From Candidatus Woesearchaeota archaeon (GTDB lineage: Archaea > Nanobdellota > Nanobdellia > Woesearchaeales > JACQSR01): a stretch of 40,736 nt of DNA. A model generated the notes under the pieces. The model saw only the letters and a program-made list of their open reading frames with translations, was not told the DNA's origin and made no database searches. How positions within the stretch are numbered: the stretch's first letter is position 1; every line of letters begins with the position of its first letter. The stretch spans positions 1 through 40,736 of the forward strand of contig JACQSR010000024.1 of the NCBI GenBank assembly GCA_016211215.1, read 5' to 3'. Made by a program: the position numbers and the translations under genes. This document shows positions 18,540 to 27,949 of the stretch, piece after piece.

Positions 18540-19184
18540 TTATATCTCTAACTTGTATTCGACTTCTTTTGTAAGGGCAACCTGCGCGCCATCCTTCGTG
18601 ATGGTGACAATGTACACTCCATCGCCGGATGCAGCATCCCTCTGGATGGCCGCATTGATGGACTTAACCCCAAGCTTTATGCCCTCATCAATTGACATGT
18701 CTTTCTTGTACAGCGTCTCGAGGACGCCGTATGCCATAACCGAGCCTGAGCCTGAAGAGCAAAAGTCGTCGCACTTCGTAATTGAGCCATCGGCTCCCAA
18801 GTCATAAACGTAATATCCTGTTGAGTCCTTTCCTCCGACTATAAAGTGGCTTATTCCCGGAATAAGCGACATCTTCCTTATGTTTTGATACACCATGTTT
18901 GCAAGAAGGTTTACGGCCTCCTTGACGTATGGCTCGCGTTTTGTCCTTATGGACTTCAACCTTAACTCGGCACGTATAAGCTTGACCAGCAGCTGGACGT
19001 CGGAAACTGTTCCTGCGACAGTCAACGCTATGTTGTTGGTGATTTTTACTATCTTCTCAAAGCGCTTGTATGCAATGAGGTAGCCAGAAGTTACCCTCAT
19101 GTCGGCGCACATCACGATGCCGTCCTTGCATATGATAGCTGCCGTTGTTGTTCCCGTTTTCAACACTTCTTTATCATCGCTCAT
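18540..19184 (-). CDS. psmB: 20S proteasome beta subunit
   Basis: TGTTTAAIICKDGIVMCADMRVTSGYLI with propeptide before the catalytic Thr; GSGSVMAYGVLE. Confidence 0.96.
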   Translation of the reverse strand: MSDDKEVLKTGTTTAAIICKDGIVMCADMRVTSGYLIAYKRFEKIVKITNNIALTVAGTVSDVQLLVKLIRAELRLKSIRTKREPYVKEAVNLLANMVYQNIRKMSLIPGISHFIVGGKDSTGYYVYDLGADGSITKCDDFCSSGSGSVMAYGVLETLYKKDMSIDEGIKLGVKSINAAIQRDAASGDGVYIVTITKDGAQVALTKEVEYKLEI

Positions 19185-19238
19185 CTTAGAAGAACACTCA
19201 CCAATGAGATAGCTGGAAGGAATGCAAATATATAAAGC

Positions 19239-20000
19239 TTACGGTTTCAGGTTTCTGCTCAGGACTGTTTCCAGGTATTTTGCCGTAAAGCTGGAGTTGA
19301 GCCATACTGCAGCTTCGTGGGAGGGGTTCACCAATGGGTCCGTTGTGTAGAACAGGGCTTCCTTTCCGTCAATCATCACAAAGCGCAATGGTGTCCGGGC
19401 TATTGTAATGGTGCCAAGGTCCTTGAAAGTGTCTGCAATCTTTTTATCGGGAGCGTAAACTGTAATCTTAACACCCTTTCTCTTCAGCCTTTTCAGGGAA
19501 TTCTTCAGGCTGTTGTTCTTCCCCTCGCCAACAGACAATGCTGCCCTGGATTTTGCGCGCTCAAGCATTCCCTTGACCTGTGTTGAGATGCCTGATTTTC
19601 CGGTTGCGGAACTGGCAAGCTCCAATGGGTCTATGTGGGTAATTCCCGTCTTGTATAGGAGGTCAAGCTCCCTGAATGTCTCCGAGCCTTTCAATTCGTT
19701 TGTTGCATTTACAACCCTCTCGGTTTCCGACCTTATTTCCTTTTGAACCCTGAATAGCACTTCGGTTGGTGAAACAGCTATGTACTTTATGGGCTTGCCT
19801 ATTTTCATGATTACAAAACCCTTCTTTTCAAGCGTTTCAAGAACATCATAGCATCTTGAGCGCGGAACCGATGAAATATCCGCAAGCTCTGCCGCGGACG
19901 ATATGCCGCGTGAAAGAAGGGATACCCAAATCTTTACCTCATACACATTAAGCCTGAAATTTTCCTTCAATGTCTCAAGGTGCTCTTTGCTTATGTTCAT
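19239..20000 (-). CDS. TrmB-family transcriptional regulator
   Basis: N-terminal wHTH LNVYEVKIWVSLLSRGISSAAELADISSVPRSRCYDVLETLEKKGFV, then a coiled segment and effector-like domain. Confidence 0.9.
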   Translation of the reverse strand: MNISKEHLETLKENFRLNVYEVKIWVSLLSRGISSAAELADISSVPRSRCYDVLETLEKKGFVIMKIGKPIKYIAVSPTEVLFRVQKEIRSETERVVNATNELKGSETFRELDLLYKTGITHIDPLELASSATGKSGISTQVKGMLERAKSRAALSVGEGKNNSLKNSLKRLKRKGVKITVYAPDKKIADTFKDLGTITIARTPLRFVMIDGKEALFYTTDPLVNPSHEAAVWLNSSFTAKYLETVLSRNLKP

Positions 20001-20004
20001 TTTA

Positions 20005-21054
20005 TCACTTCGACCTTCTGATTAGCAGTACAATGAATACTATGAAGAATACCAAAAGGATTTCGGCAAATGCAACCAACAGCGTTGTGTCGTCAATCCT
20101 GGCAAGCAGGGACTCCTGCTCGATGCTTTTGCTCTCGTTGACCTGAGGAACTTCGGTCTGAACTGCGCCTGTCAATGCTGGTGCTGAAGGCTGGCTAACA
20201 ACTGGCACGGAAGGCTGCTCCACAACCGGCTGCTGCACCACAGGCTTCTGTATCACGGGAATTTGAACCGGGGCTTCCTGCGTTGGAGTTTCCCCGCAGG
20301 ATATTAAAAAAGGAATGAAAGACTTTTCCACTATATCGCCATCATCATATGTAAGCGTTGCCACGAGGGTGTAATCTCCTTTTGCATTTGCCGGAACCTG
20401 GAGGGCATACTGCCGTGAAAACTGGCTGTCATCCTCACCTTCCTGAAGGTCAATGTCCGTGTCCCTGAAGCTGTACCCAAGGTAATCGCTCTCGAGCTCC
20501 AATATCACATTATCTTCGTCTTCCTTTCCAGTATCTGTAATCTCCAGATTAAGCACAGTAGATTCCCCGCACTTCGGGGTTGAGGAAAATGATGCGTCAG
20601 ACACCACAACCTTGTGGGTTTCTTTTTTTACAACAAGGTTTACCAAATCGTCGTCTTTGTAGGTGACTCCATCCCCGTCGCCTCTAGCTGTAATTTCCAT
20701 GGGGAATGTGTCTTCGTCAATTGCATAAGGTATCAAGAAGCTTGCCGCAAGGTTTTTTTCCTCGCCCGGCTCAAGGTCGAACTCGTCGAACTCTATCTCA
20801 AGGTCATCGCCATCATCTATTTCGCTGACCTTAACCTTAACCTCGATGTCCTCCAAGTCAATGTCATCATCCGAGCTGAACTGGTTCTTTATGGTTATGG
20901 TGATGGTTATATTTGAGTTAGGGTGAACGTCCACAGAGCCGTACTGCAGCTGGCTGTCCGCATAAACTTTAACGCCCCTTATGTCTATTCCGTCCGCAAG
21001 GGCTACCGGGACCAATACCAACAGAAGCAATATTAAAGGCAGTTTTTGGTTCAT
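20005..21054 (-). CDS. secreted, C-terminally membrane-anchored protein (signal peptide, beta-rich ectodomain, Pro/Val/Gln stalk, TM)
   Basis: Signal peptide MNQKLPLILLLLVLVPVALADG; acidic ectodomain; stalk PVQIPVIQKPVVQQPVVEQPSVPVVSQPSAP; C-terminal TM LLVAFAEILLVFFIVFIVLLIRRSK. Confidence 0.82.
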   Translation of the reverse strand: MNQKLPLILLLLVLVPVALADGIDIRGVKVYADSQLQYGSVDVHPNSNITITITIKNQFSSDDDIDLEDIEVKVKVSEIDDGDDLEIEFDEFDLEPGEEKNLAASFLIPYAIDEDTFPMEITARGDGDGVTYKDDDLVNLVVKKETHKVVVSDASFSSTPKCGESTVLNLEITDTGKEDEDNVILELESDYLGYSFRDTDIDLQEGEDDSQFSRQYALQVPANAKGDYTLVATLTYDDGDIVEKSFIPFLISCGETPTQEAPVQIPVIQKPVVQQPVVEQPSVPVVSQPSAPALTGAVQTEVPQVNESKSIEQESLLARIDDTTLLVAFAEILLVFFIVFIVLLIRRSK

Positions 21055-21116
21055 TTGCCATAGGAATAGGCATCTATTTATAAAATTTTTGTTATTGGTC
21101 AATGGTAAAAATTACC

Positions 21117-22412
21117 CTATTCAAAGAATTCCCTGTGGAGGGCGTTAATGGCCTTGTCAAAGCCTTCCTTCTCTATGACGAATGTAACGTTTATCTCCGA
21201 CGAGCCCTGGGTAATCATCTCTATGTTTGCGCCTGAAACGCACGAGAAAATCCTGCCCACGCTGCAATTGTCCTGTCCCAGGCCGTCGCCTATTATGGAT
21301 ATGGACACCCTATCGCCTTTAAGTGAGACCTCGCCGAATTCCCTGAGCTCATTCACAATCCCATCAAGACCATCTACGTTGTCAACTGACATTGAAACGC
21401 TCACTTCGGTGGTTGCCACCAAGTCTATGCTTTTACGGTGCTTGCTGAACACCTCGAAGATTTTTGCAATAAACCCATAGGAATTGAGCATCCTTGTGGA
21501 GGTTACGTTGATTATGGTGATGTTCTTCTTGAATGCTATGCCTTTCAGGGATTTTTTCTGGCCGGTGTCCCTGAGGATAAGGGTTCCATGTGCTTGGGGG
21601 TTGAAGGTATTAAGCACCCTTACGGGTATGTCCTTCTCGACAGCAGGAAGTATGGTGCTTGGGTGCAGGACCTTTGCTCCAAAGTAGGCAAGCTCGGCAG
21701 CCTCGAGGAATGAAACATACCTGTTTGTCCTTGCGCTCTTAACAACCCTGGGGTCTGTGGTTAGTATGCCGTCAACATCAGTCCAAATCTGTATCTCACT
21801 GCAGTTAATTGCAGCGCCGAATATTGCTGCGGAATAATCAGAACCTCCCCTTCCGAGGGTGGTGATGTTTCCGTTCTTTTCCTTTGCTATGTAACCTGTA
21901 ATGACGGGGATGAAGGAAGAATCTGACAGCCTCTGCCCAATAACTTGGTAAGATTCCTGCAATGGGGCAGCGCATCCGTAATTTGAATCAGTGACCAATC
22001 CAAGCTCCCACGCATTGAACGGCTTTGCGGCAATGTTATTTTTTGAAAGGTTTGAGGCAATAATCTTTGCGGACATCCTCTCGCCAAAGCTTACAACTGC
22101 ATCAAGCATTTTTGCGTTAAGGCCGTTTCCTGACAGGCTTGCAAGGGATTTCTGGAGCCCGGAATATTCTTCTGCAAGAAGATCAGTTCCAAGGCCAAGC
22201 TGCATGAGAATTTCATCGTGCTTCTTCTTTATCTCCTCAAATGCGCCTTTTTGGGCTTCCCTTGCCGCGTGTATCAGCTTGTCTGTTATTCCGCCGACGG
22301 CGGAAACCACGACTACAGGGTGCTTGTCCAGATTTTCCCTTATTATGCTGCACACATTCTGGATTCTGTCTGCACTGCCAACCGAAGAGCCCCCAAATTT
22401 CATCACTATCAT
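21117..22412 (-). CDS. lysC: aspartate kinase
   Basis: MIVMKFGGSSVGSADRIQNV, GRGGSDYSAAIFGAAI, WTDVDGILTTDPRVV, tandem C-terminal ACT domains. Start at 22412; TATA TTTTTATATT about 26 bp upstream. Confidence 0.95.
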   Translation of the reverse strand: MIVMKFGGSSVGSADRIQNVCSIIRENLDKHPVVVVSAVGGITDKLIHAAREAQKGAFEEIKKKHDEILMQLGLGTDLLAEEYSGLQKSLASLSGNGLNAKMLDAVVSFGERMSAKIIASNLSKNNIAAKPFNAWELGLVTDSNYGCAAPLQESYQVIGQRLSDSSFIPVITGYIAKEKNGNITTLGRGGSDYSAAIFGAAINCSEIQIWTDVDGILTTDPRVVKSARTNRYVSFLEAAELAYFGAKVLHPSTILPAVEKDIPVRVLNTFNPQAHGTLILRDTGQKKSLKGIAFKKNITIINVTSTRMLNSYGFIAKIFEVFSKHRKSIDLVATTEVSVSMSVDNVDGLDGIVNELREFGEVSLKGDRVSISIIGDGLGQDNCSVGRIFSCVSGANIEMITQGSSEINVTFVIEKEGFDKAINALHREFFE

Positions 22413-22417
22413 AGTGA
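22403..22417. promoter_or_regulatory. perfect inverted repeat over the lysC start codon
   Basis: TCACTAT-C-ATAGTGA, 7-bp arms, containing the lysC ATG (22410-22412). Confidence 0.4.
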
Positions 22418-22464
22418 ATTTTGCAAGAAACAGAATATAAAAATGTGATGTTGCTGTGGAAACA

Positions 22465-24111
22465 TTAAATATTTCCAAACAGCCTGGAAACCTTTTCATG
22501 GCCAACTGCAAGGAGGAAGGATGCCAGCCTTGGGCCTTTATCGCGGTTGAGGAGAATGTTGTAAGATGCCCTGAAGAAGTCCTTTATGTCTATTTTGTGC
22601 TCCTCGCAAAGCACGTAGAATTTGTTGTGAAGCTCCTTCTCGTCTTTTGTTTCCCTTAAAATACGGGGAATTTCCCTCAATGCTGTTTTTAACCCGCCAG
22701 GGAGGTTAATTTCGGGAGGCTCCTGCCGGAGCGTAAACCTGTATTCTTCAGTGGCAAAATGCTCTATCCAGTTTTTTGCGTCATGCAAACGTTCCATTAC
22801 GTAATAATGGTCTGGCCCGGAAAGGTCTTTTGGGAGATGCCCGGTGTTTTGCAGAATCCTGATTGCCCCTTCCTCATTGAGGCCTATCTGAATTACCATG
22901 CCTGCAAGGCTAAGGGGTATCTGCATCGGCATTTTCCTTGGCAGTTCCCCTATGTGGGCAAGCTGGTATACCCTCTTCTGGCTTTCCAAGTCAGTCTCAT
23001 TGTCAATCTTTTCTTCCCCGAAATAAATCCTTTCGGTCTTGTCAAACCTGTCAAACAGGAGTATAAGGTCATTGGCACGGTAAGGGTCAAAGTCGACTGC
23101 AGCGTGAATCCTTGTGCGTACAAGAAGGTACCTCAGTATTCTTGGCGGAAGGATGGATGATATCTCGGCGAAACCTGCTCCGAAACCCTTTGAGGTTGAC
23201 ATTTTCTTTCCGGAAATTGTGAAGAACTCATAACCCTGGCCGATTGAAGTTTTTGATGACGGATATGGCGGCATGTAATCAAAAACCTCGTTCGAGACTG
23301 CAACTGCGACATCCCTTGAGCCTTTTTTGGTAAAGTGGTCCTTTCCAGCAAACTCGCACACAACTCCCAACGAAATCCATTTTGCAGCCCACTCGACTTT
23401 CCATGGCAGCTTTCCGTTTCCGTTGTAAGGAGATATTTTGCCCTCGTGATTGCAGCCCTGAGCCCATTCAACAAGGTCTTTTTCGCACCTGTAGGATAAA
23501 ACCTCATTGCCGGAATCCCAATTGGCAGCTACCGTCGTTCCAATTTTCCCACAGTTCTCGCATATTGGATTAAAAGGCAGCTTGTCGTATGGCTTTTCAT
23601 ATATTCTCTCAAAGATTGCCCTGATTTTATGCGAATTGTCAAGAACGGTCTTTATTGCGCTGTTGAATGCGCCGCTGTCGTACATTTTTCCGGTGCTTTC
23701 TATTTCCGCCTTTATGCCCCACTCCTCGAACTTCTCGACGCACTGCATGAAGTAATAATCCGCAAAGCTGTCATACCCTTCAACGGGGCTTGGAATGCTT
23801 CGGAACGGCATTCCCATGTATTTCTCGAATTTCCTGTCAAGGTAGCCCGGAAGCTTGTCCATGGGGTCTATGTCGTCGGATGACAATATGAAGCGGGCTT
23901 TCATCTTCGCGTCGCGCATGGCCTTGGCAATTGCATCGTGGATAACCCAGCCGCGCCCGGAGCCTATGTGTATTATGCCGGAAGGCGTTTTCTCGTCGAG
24001 AACTATATAGCCGTGCTTCTTCACAATGCTCTTCAGAGCATCGTCCGCTTCAACACGGTTTTTCACTTCATGGGCAATCTGGTCAGCCCAGTGCACTACT
24101 TTTTCGGGCAT
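22465..24111 (-). CDS. lysS: lysyl-tRNA synthetase, class I
   Basis: Class I signatures HIGSGRGWVIHDAIAK and KKMSTSKGFGAGFAEI; VHWADQIAHEV at the N-terminus. Confidence 0.96.
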   Translation of the reverse strand: MPEKVVHWADQIAHEVKNRVEADDALKSIVKKHGYIVLDEKTPSGIIHIGSGRGWVIHDAIAKAMRDAKMKARFILSSDDIDPMDKLPGYLDRKFEKYMGMPFRSIPSPVEGYDSFADYYFMQCVEKFEEWGIKAEIESTGKMYDSGAFNSAIKTVLDNSHKIRAIFERIYEKPYDKLPFNPICENCGKIGTTVAANWDSGNEVLSYRCEKDLVEWAQGCNHEGKISPYNGNGKLPWKVEWAAKWISLGVVCEFAGKDHFTKKGSRDVAVAVSNEVFDYMPPYPSSKTSIGQGYEFFTISGKKMSTSKGFGAGFAEISSILPPRILRYLLVRTRIHAAVDFDPYRANDLILLFDRFDKTERIYFGEEKIDNETDLESQKRVYQLAHIGELPRKMPMQIPLSLAGMVIQIGLNEEGAIRILQNTGHLPKDLSGPDHYYVMERLHDAKNWIEHFATEEYRFTLRQEPPEINLPGGLKTALREIPRILRETKDEKELHNKFYVLCEEHKIDIKDFFRASYNILLNRDKGPRLASFLLAVGHEKVSRLFGNI

Positions 24112-24184
24112 ATACTACCGAATCAATATCCAGTATAAAAAAGTAACTTCTTATTGCGGGAAAAAGCTGCAGAAAAATATTTCC

Positions 24185-24472
24185 CTATGGGGTTTTAATG
24201 CACTCTTCAACTGGTTTATGCTTACCAACCGCTGGGAGTTTACCATCAATCTCTGAGAAATACCTTACTCCCCCTATTTCAACAAACGTCTCAGGCAATC
24301 CGTTACAATCCAAATCCTTCACGTGAACCTCAATGGCGGGTGTTGAAGAAAAAATAGCACTATAACCTCTTACAATGCCCGGAATACCCTTATAAGCAAT
24401 ATACCCTGCTCCGGCCAAAATTGTTAGGCCAACCAAACCAGATATTAAAGAATATTGGGTTTCACTTCTCAT
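24185..24472 (-). CDS. small N-terminally anchored protein, 95 aa
   Basis: Single N-terminal TM (LISGLVGLTILAGAGYIAYKGI) followed by a small soluble domain. Confidence 0.55.
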   Translation of the reverse strand: MRSETQYSLISGLVGLTILAGAGYIAYKGIPGIVRGYSAIFSSTPAIEVHVKDLDCNGLPETFVEIGGVRYFSEIDGKLPAVGKHKPVEECIKTP

Positions 24473-24559
24473 GACTAATAGGTTTGAAGTTGTTTATTTA
24501 AAACTTTTCATTTTACCCACTTTTGAGTTAATACTACTTCTTTTTTTGACCCGCCCAAT

Positions 24560-25765
24560 TCAAAGATTCCTCTTCATCCTATCGCAAGCTTCCCTGACAT
24601 CTGCGTGATGCCCGAATGCGCTGAACCGTATGAAGCCTTCTCCTGCAGGGCCAAATCCTGAGCCGGGGGTTGTTACAACATTGCATTTGTCAAGGATGCG
24701 CTCGAAAGTATCCCATGAATTCTTTCCGGTCATGCGCGCCCAGATGTAAGGCGCATTGATGCCGCCGTAAGCCTCTATGCCCAAGGATTCCAATGCAGAC
24801 CTTATCATTGAGGCATTTTCCATATAGTATGACACCAATGATTTTATTTCCTTAAGGCCTTTATCGTCAAGGGCAGCAATTCCGCCGTGCTGGGCAATGT
24901 TTGACGCGCCGTTGAAAAGCGTGGTTACAATCCTGTTCCAGTCGCTGCGGACAGGATAACCATCAGCATACTTCAGTTCATTTGGAACAACACTCCAGCC
25001 CAGCCTAACTCCTGTAAAACCGGCAGACTTCGAGAATGAATTTATCTCTATTGCAACTTCCTTTGCACCATCAATCTCGTAAATTGTCTTTGGAAGCCCC
25101 CTTTCCGAGATGAATTCGGAGTATGCCGCATCAAAGATTATAATTGATGCGTTTTTCCTTGCAAACCCAACAAGCGAAGTTAATTGCTCTTTTGTAGCGA
25201 CTGCGCCCGTGGGATTATTAGGGGAGCAAAAATAGATAAGGTCTGTTTTGGGAATTTTGCCAAGGTCGGGGAAGAAATTGTTTTCAGGTGTGCACTGCAT
25301 GTAAACTATGTTCCCGAACTGGCCTTTTACTGCATCTCCGCCCTGCCCCATTATTATGCTGCCGTCAACATACACGGGATAAGACGGGTCCTGGACTGCT
25401 ATTTTCGCATTGCTGCCAAACATCACCTGAAGCCTTGCGATGTCGCACTTTGCACCGTCTGAAATGAAAACTTCCTCAGGGCTTATTTTTCCGTTATAAA
25501 CCTGGCTGGAAATTTTCTTCCTAAGTTCAGGCATTCCCTGCTCTTCGCCATAGCCGGTGTACCCATCAACAGTGCCCAATCCCTGGGCAGCATTTTTCAG
25601 GGCAGAAGCAATGTGCGGCGTTATAGGTTCGGTGGTATTTCCTATGCCCAGGCTGATTATCTTTGCATTGGGGTTTTTTTCCAAATGCATTTTTTTCCTT
25701 TTGCCTATCTCCGGAAAAAGATAAGCCGAAGGAAGCCGTGCAATGTTAATGTTCCTTTTTACCAT
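24560..25765 (-). CDS. dapL: LL-diaminopimelate aminotransferase
   Basis: ISLGIGNTTEPITPHIASAL, VDGYTGYGEEQGMPELRKKI, FCSPNNPTGAVATKEQL, PLP lysine motif SFSKSAGFTGVRLGW. Confidence 0.93.
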   Translation of the reverse strand: MVKRNINIARLPSAYLFPEIGKRKKMHLEKNPNAKIISLGIGNTTEPITPHIASALKNAAQGLGTVDGYTGYGEEQGMPELRKKISSQVYNGKISPEEVFISDGAKCDIARLQVMFGSNAKIAVQDPSYPVYVDGSIIMGQGGDAVKGQFGNIVYMQCTPENNFFPDLGKIPKTDLIYFCSPNNPTGAVATKEQLTSLVGFARKNASIIIFDAAYSEFISERGLPKTIYEIDGAKEVAIEINSFSKSAGFTGVRLGWSVVPNELKYADGYPVRSDWNRIVTTLFNGASNIAQHGGIAALDDKGLKEIKSLVSYYMENASMIRSALESLGIEAYGGINAPYIWARMTGKNSWDTFERILDKCNVVTTPGSGFGPAGEGFIRFSAFGHHADVREACDRMKRNL

Positions 25766-27053
25766 ATTGAAGCCTCTTGGGAACTGCTGTGCCCCTGATT
25801 AAATCCCCGAAAGATTCACGCTGCCTTATCAGCTCCGAAGCGCCGTTGCATACAAGCACTTCAGCAGGCCTTGGGCGCGAATTGTACTGGCTGCCCATGC
25901 CAAATCCATAAGTGCCAACATCAAGGATTGCAAGAACATCTCCTACTTTAATGCTTTTCGGCATCATTCGGCCTTTTGCAAACTGGTCGGTGTTTTCGCA
26001 TATCTGCCCCACTATGTTGACTGCCTCGCGCTCACTGTCTCCTAGGTTGTTTGCGTACAGAATGTGGTGGTATGCGTCATACAGGGCAACCCTCATGAGG
26101 TTGTTCATGCCTGCGTCAATGCCTATAAACTTTTTGTATCCGCTCTTTATGGAGCAAACCCTTGCAACGAGAATTCCTGCATCGCACACAAGATAGCGAC
26201 CGGGCTCGTGAATGAGGAATGGCTCCCCCATGTCATATTGCGCTAATTTTTCCTTTAGCTTGCTCACGACCTTTTCTGCAACCATATCCATGTCCAGCTC
26301 CTCTTCATCAGGAGTGTAAGGAACGCCAAGGCTGCCGCCTATGTCGATGAAATCGAATTTTATCCCAAGCTGCTGTGCAATCGGGCCTGCGATGTCGAGG
26401 AGCTTTCCAACAACCTGCTCAAAGTAATCAGGATTGAGTATGCAGGAGCCTGTCATCATGTGGATGCCAAACGACTCAACGCCAAGGGATTTTGCAGTCT
26501 CGTAGGCCTTTTTCACGTCCCTCTCTATGATTCCGAATTTTGCGTCAGGTCCTGCAAACACCAAGCCCTGGAATTTCCCCGAGCCCATGCCGGGGTTGAT
26601 GCGGAAGCAGAGAAATGCCGGCACTTTCATTTTTTTGAGCCTCTCAAGCTGGGAGATATCCTCAAGGTTAATACGGACGTTGTTTTCAACCGCATACCTA
26701 AGCTCATCATCGCTGTTGTACACGCCTGAATAAAGGGTGTCTTCATTTGGCATTCCTGCCTGCTGGGCCATTTTTATTTCCGGAACGCATGATGCATCTG
26801 CCCCTGCACCCTCGCTTCGCAGTATGTTCACGATTGCAGGGTTGTTGTTTGCCTTTATGGCATAGTATACCTTAAATTGGGGGTATCTTTTTTTGTAGGC
26901 ATCAAGAAGCCTTCTGTAATTTTCCCTAATCCTTGATTCCGAATAAACATACAGTGGAGTGCCGTATTTTCCGGCAAGCTCCAAAACGCTGCAGCCGCCG
27001 AAGTAAAGAACTCCGTTTCTGTTTTCCAGCTCCCTGACGCTTTTCCAAATCAT
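25746..27053 (-). CDS. lysA: diaminopimelate decarboxylase
   Basis: GTPLYVYSESRIRENYRRL, YYAIKANNNPAIVNIL, HMMTGSCILNPDYF, EPGRYLVCDAGIL. Start MIWKSVRELE at 27053 avoids a long overlap with dapA. Confidence 0.94.
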   Translation of the reverse strand: MIWKSVRELENRNGVLYFGGCSVLELAGKYGTPLYVYSESRIRENYRRLLDAYKKRYPQFKVYYAIKANNNPAIVNILRSEGAGADASCVPEIKMAQQAGMPNEDTLYSGVYNSDDELRYAVENNVRINLEDISQLERLKKMKVPAFLCFRINPGMGSGKFQGLVFAGPDAKFGIIERDVKKAYETAKSLGVESFGIHMMTGSCILNPDYFEQVVGKLLDIAGPIAQQLGIKFDFIDIGGSLGVPYTPDEEELDMDMVAEKVVSKLKEKLAQYDMGEPFLIHEPGRYLVCDAGILVARVCSIKSGYKKFIGIDAGMNNLMRVALYDAYHHILYANNLGDSEREAVNIVGQICENTDQFAKGRMMPKSIKVGDVLAILDVGTYGFGMGSQYNSRPRPAEVLVCNGASELIRQRESFGDLIRGTAVPKRLQYGKKEH

Positions 27054-27061
27054 AGAAATGC

Positions 27062-27940
27062 CTACAGAATCTTCATCTGCTGGAGGACTGCCTTCAGCTT
27101 TTCCCTGTTTTTGGGACTCATCTCGCACATCGGAAGCCGGTAAGTTTCCTTGACCAAGCCTTTCATGGCAAGAGAAGCCTTTATTGGAATGGGGTTAGTC
27201 TCGATGAATATTGCCTCGAACAAAGGCGACAGGTAAGCGTTAAGCTTCTCTGCTTCTGCAATGTTGCCGTTTAGGGCGCTGGAGACCATTTTGCCCACAA
27301 TATCCGGAGCCAAATTGCTTGCAACCGATATTACGCCATCGCCGCCCGACTTTATCAGCTCCAATGTCATGTTGTCATCCCCGCTCAGCACGCTGAAATT
27401 TGAGGGGCGCTGCCTTATCACTTCCCTCATCTGGTTTATGTCGCCGGATGCTTCCTTAACGCCGTTGATGTTTTGGCAGTCATTTGCAAGCCTCATCAGT
27501 GTAGATGTTTCAACATTAACTCCTGTTCTTCCTTTTATGTTGTAAACAATGCACGGGAAATCAACCGAATCCGCAATTGCCTTGAAATGCCTGTAAAGCC
27601 CTTCCTGAGTTGGCTTGTTGTAGTAAGGGTTGACAAGCAGGCATGCATCCGCACCGGCATTCTCTGCGTGGGAAGTCATCCTTATTGCTTCGCGCGTGCA
27701 GTTTGAGCCTGTGCCTGCAATTACAGGAATCCTGCCCCTGACATACTTCACAGTCATGGCAACAACTTCATCGTGCTCCTCGTGCGAGAGGGTAGGGCTT
27801 TCTCCTGTTGTGCCGCAGGGCACAATCCCATTTATGCCGTTCCCAATCTGAAAGTCGATGAGTTTCTTAAACGCCTTGACGTCCACTGACCCGTCTTCGT
27901 GAAACGGGGTAACTATTGCCGTAATTGCTCCCTTAAACAT
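27062..27940 (-). CDS. dapA: 4-hydroxy-tetrahydrodipicolinate synthase
   Basis: MFKGAITAIVTPFHEDGSVD, VPCGTTGESPTLSHEEH, NPYYNKPTQEGLYRHF, YNIKGRTGVNV. Confidence 0.97.
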   Translation of the reverse strand: MFKGAITAIVTPFHEDGSVDVKAFKKLIDFQIGNGINGIVPCGTTGESPTLSHEEHDEVVAMTVKYVRGRIPVIAGTGSNCTREAIRMTSHAENAGADACLLVNPYYNKPTQEGLYRHFKAIADSVDFPCIVYNIKGRTGVNVETSTLMRLANDCQNINGVKEASGDINQMREVIRQRPSNFSVLSGDDNMTLELIKSGGDGVISVASNLAPDIVGKMVSSALNGNIAEAEKLNAYLSPLFEAIFIETNPIPIKASLAMKGLVKETYRLPMCEMSPKNREKLKAVLQQMKIL

Positions 27941-27949
27941 TTCTGCACC

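Noticed and set aside
22287-22303. TTCCGCC-GAC-GGCGGAA hairpin-like inverted repeat
   Set aside because: Lies within lysC coding sequence (AVGGITDK) and is explained by codons for conserved residues.
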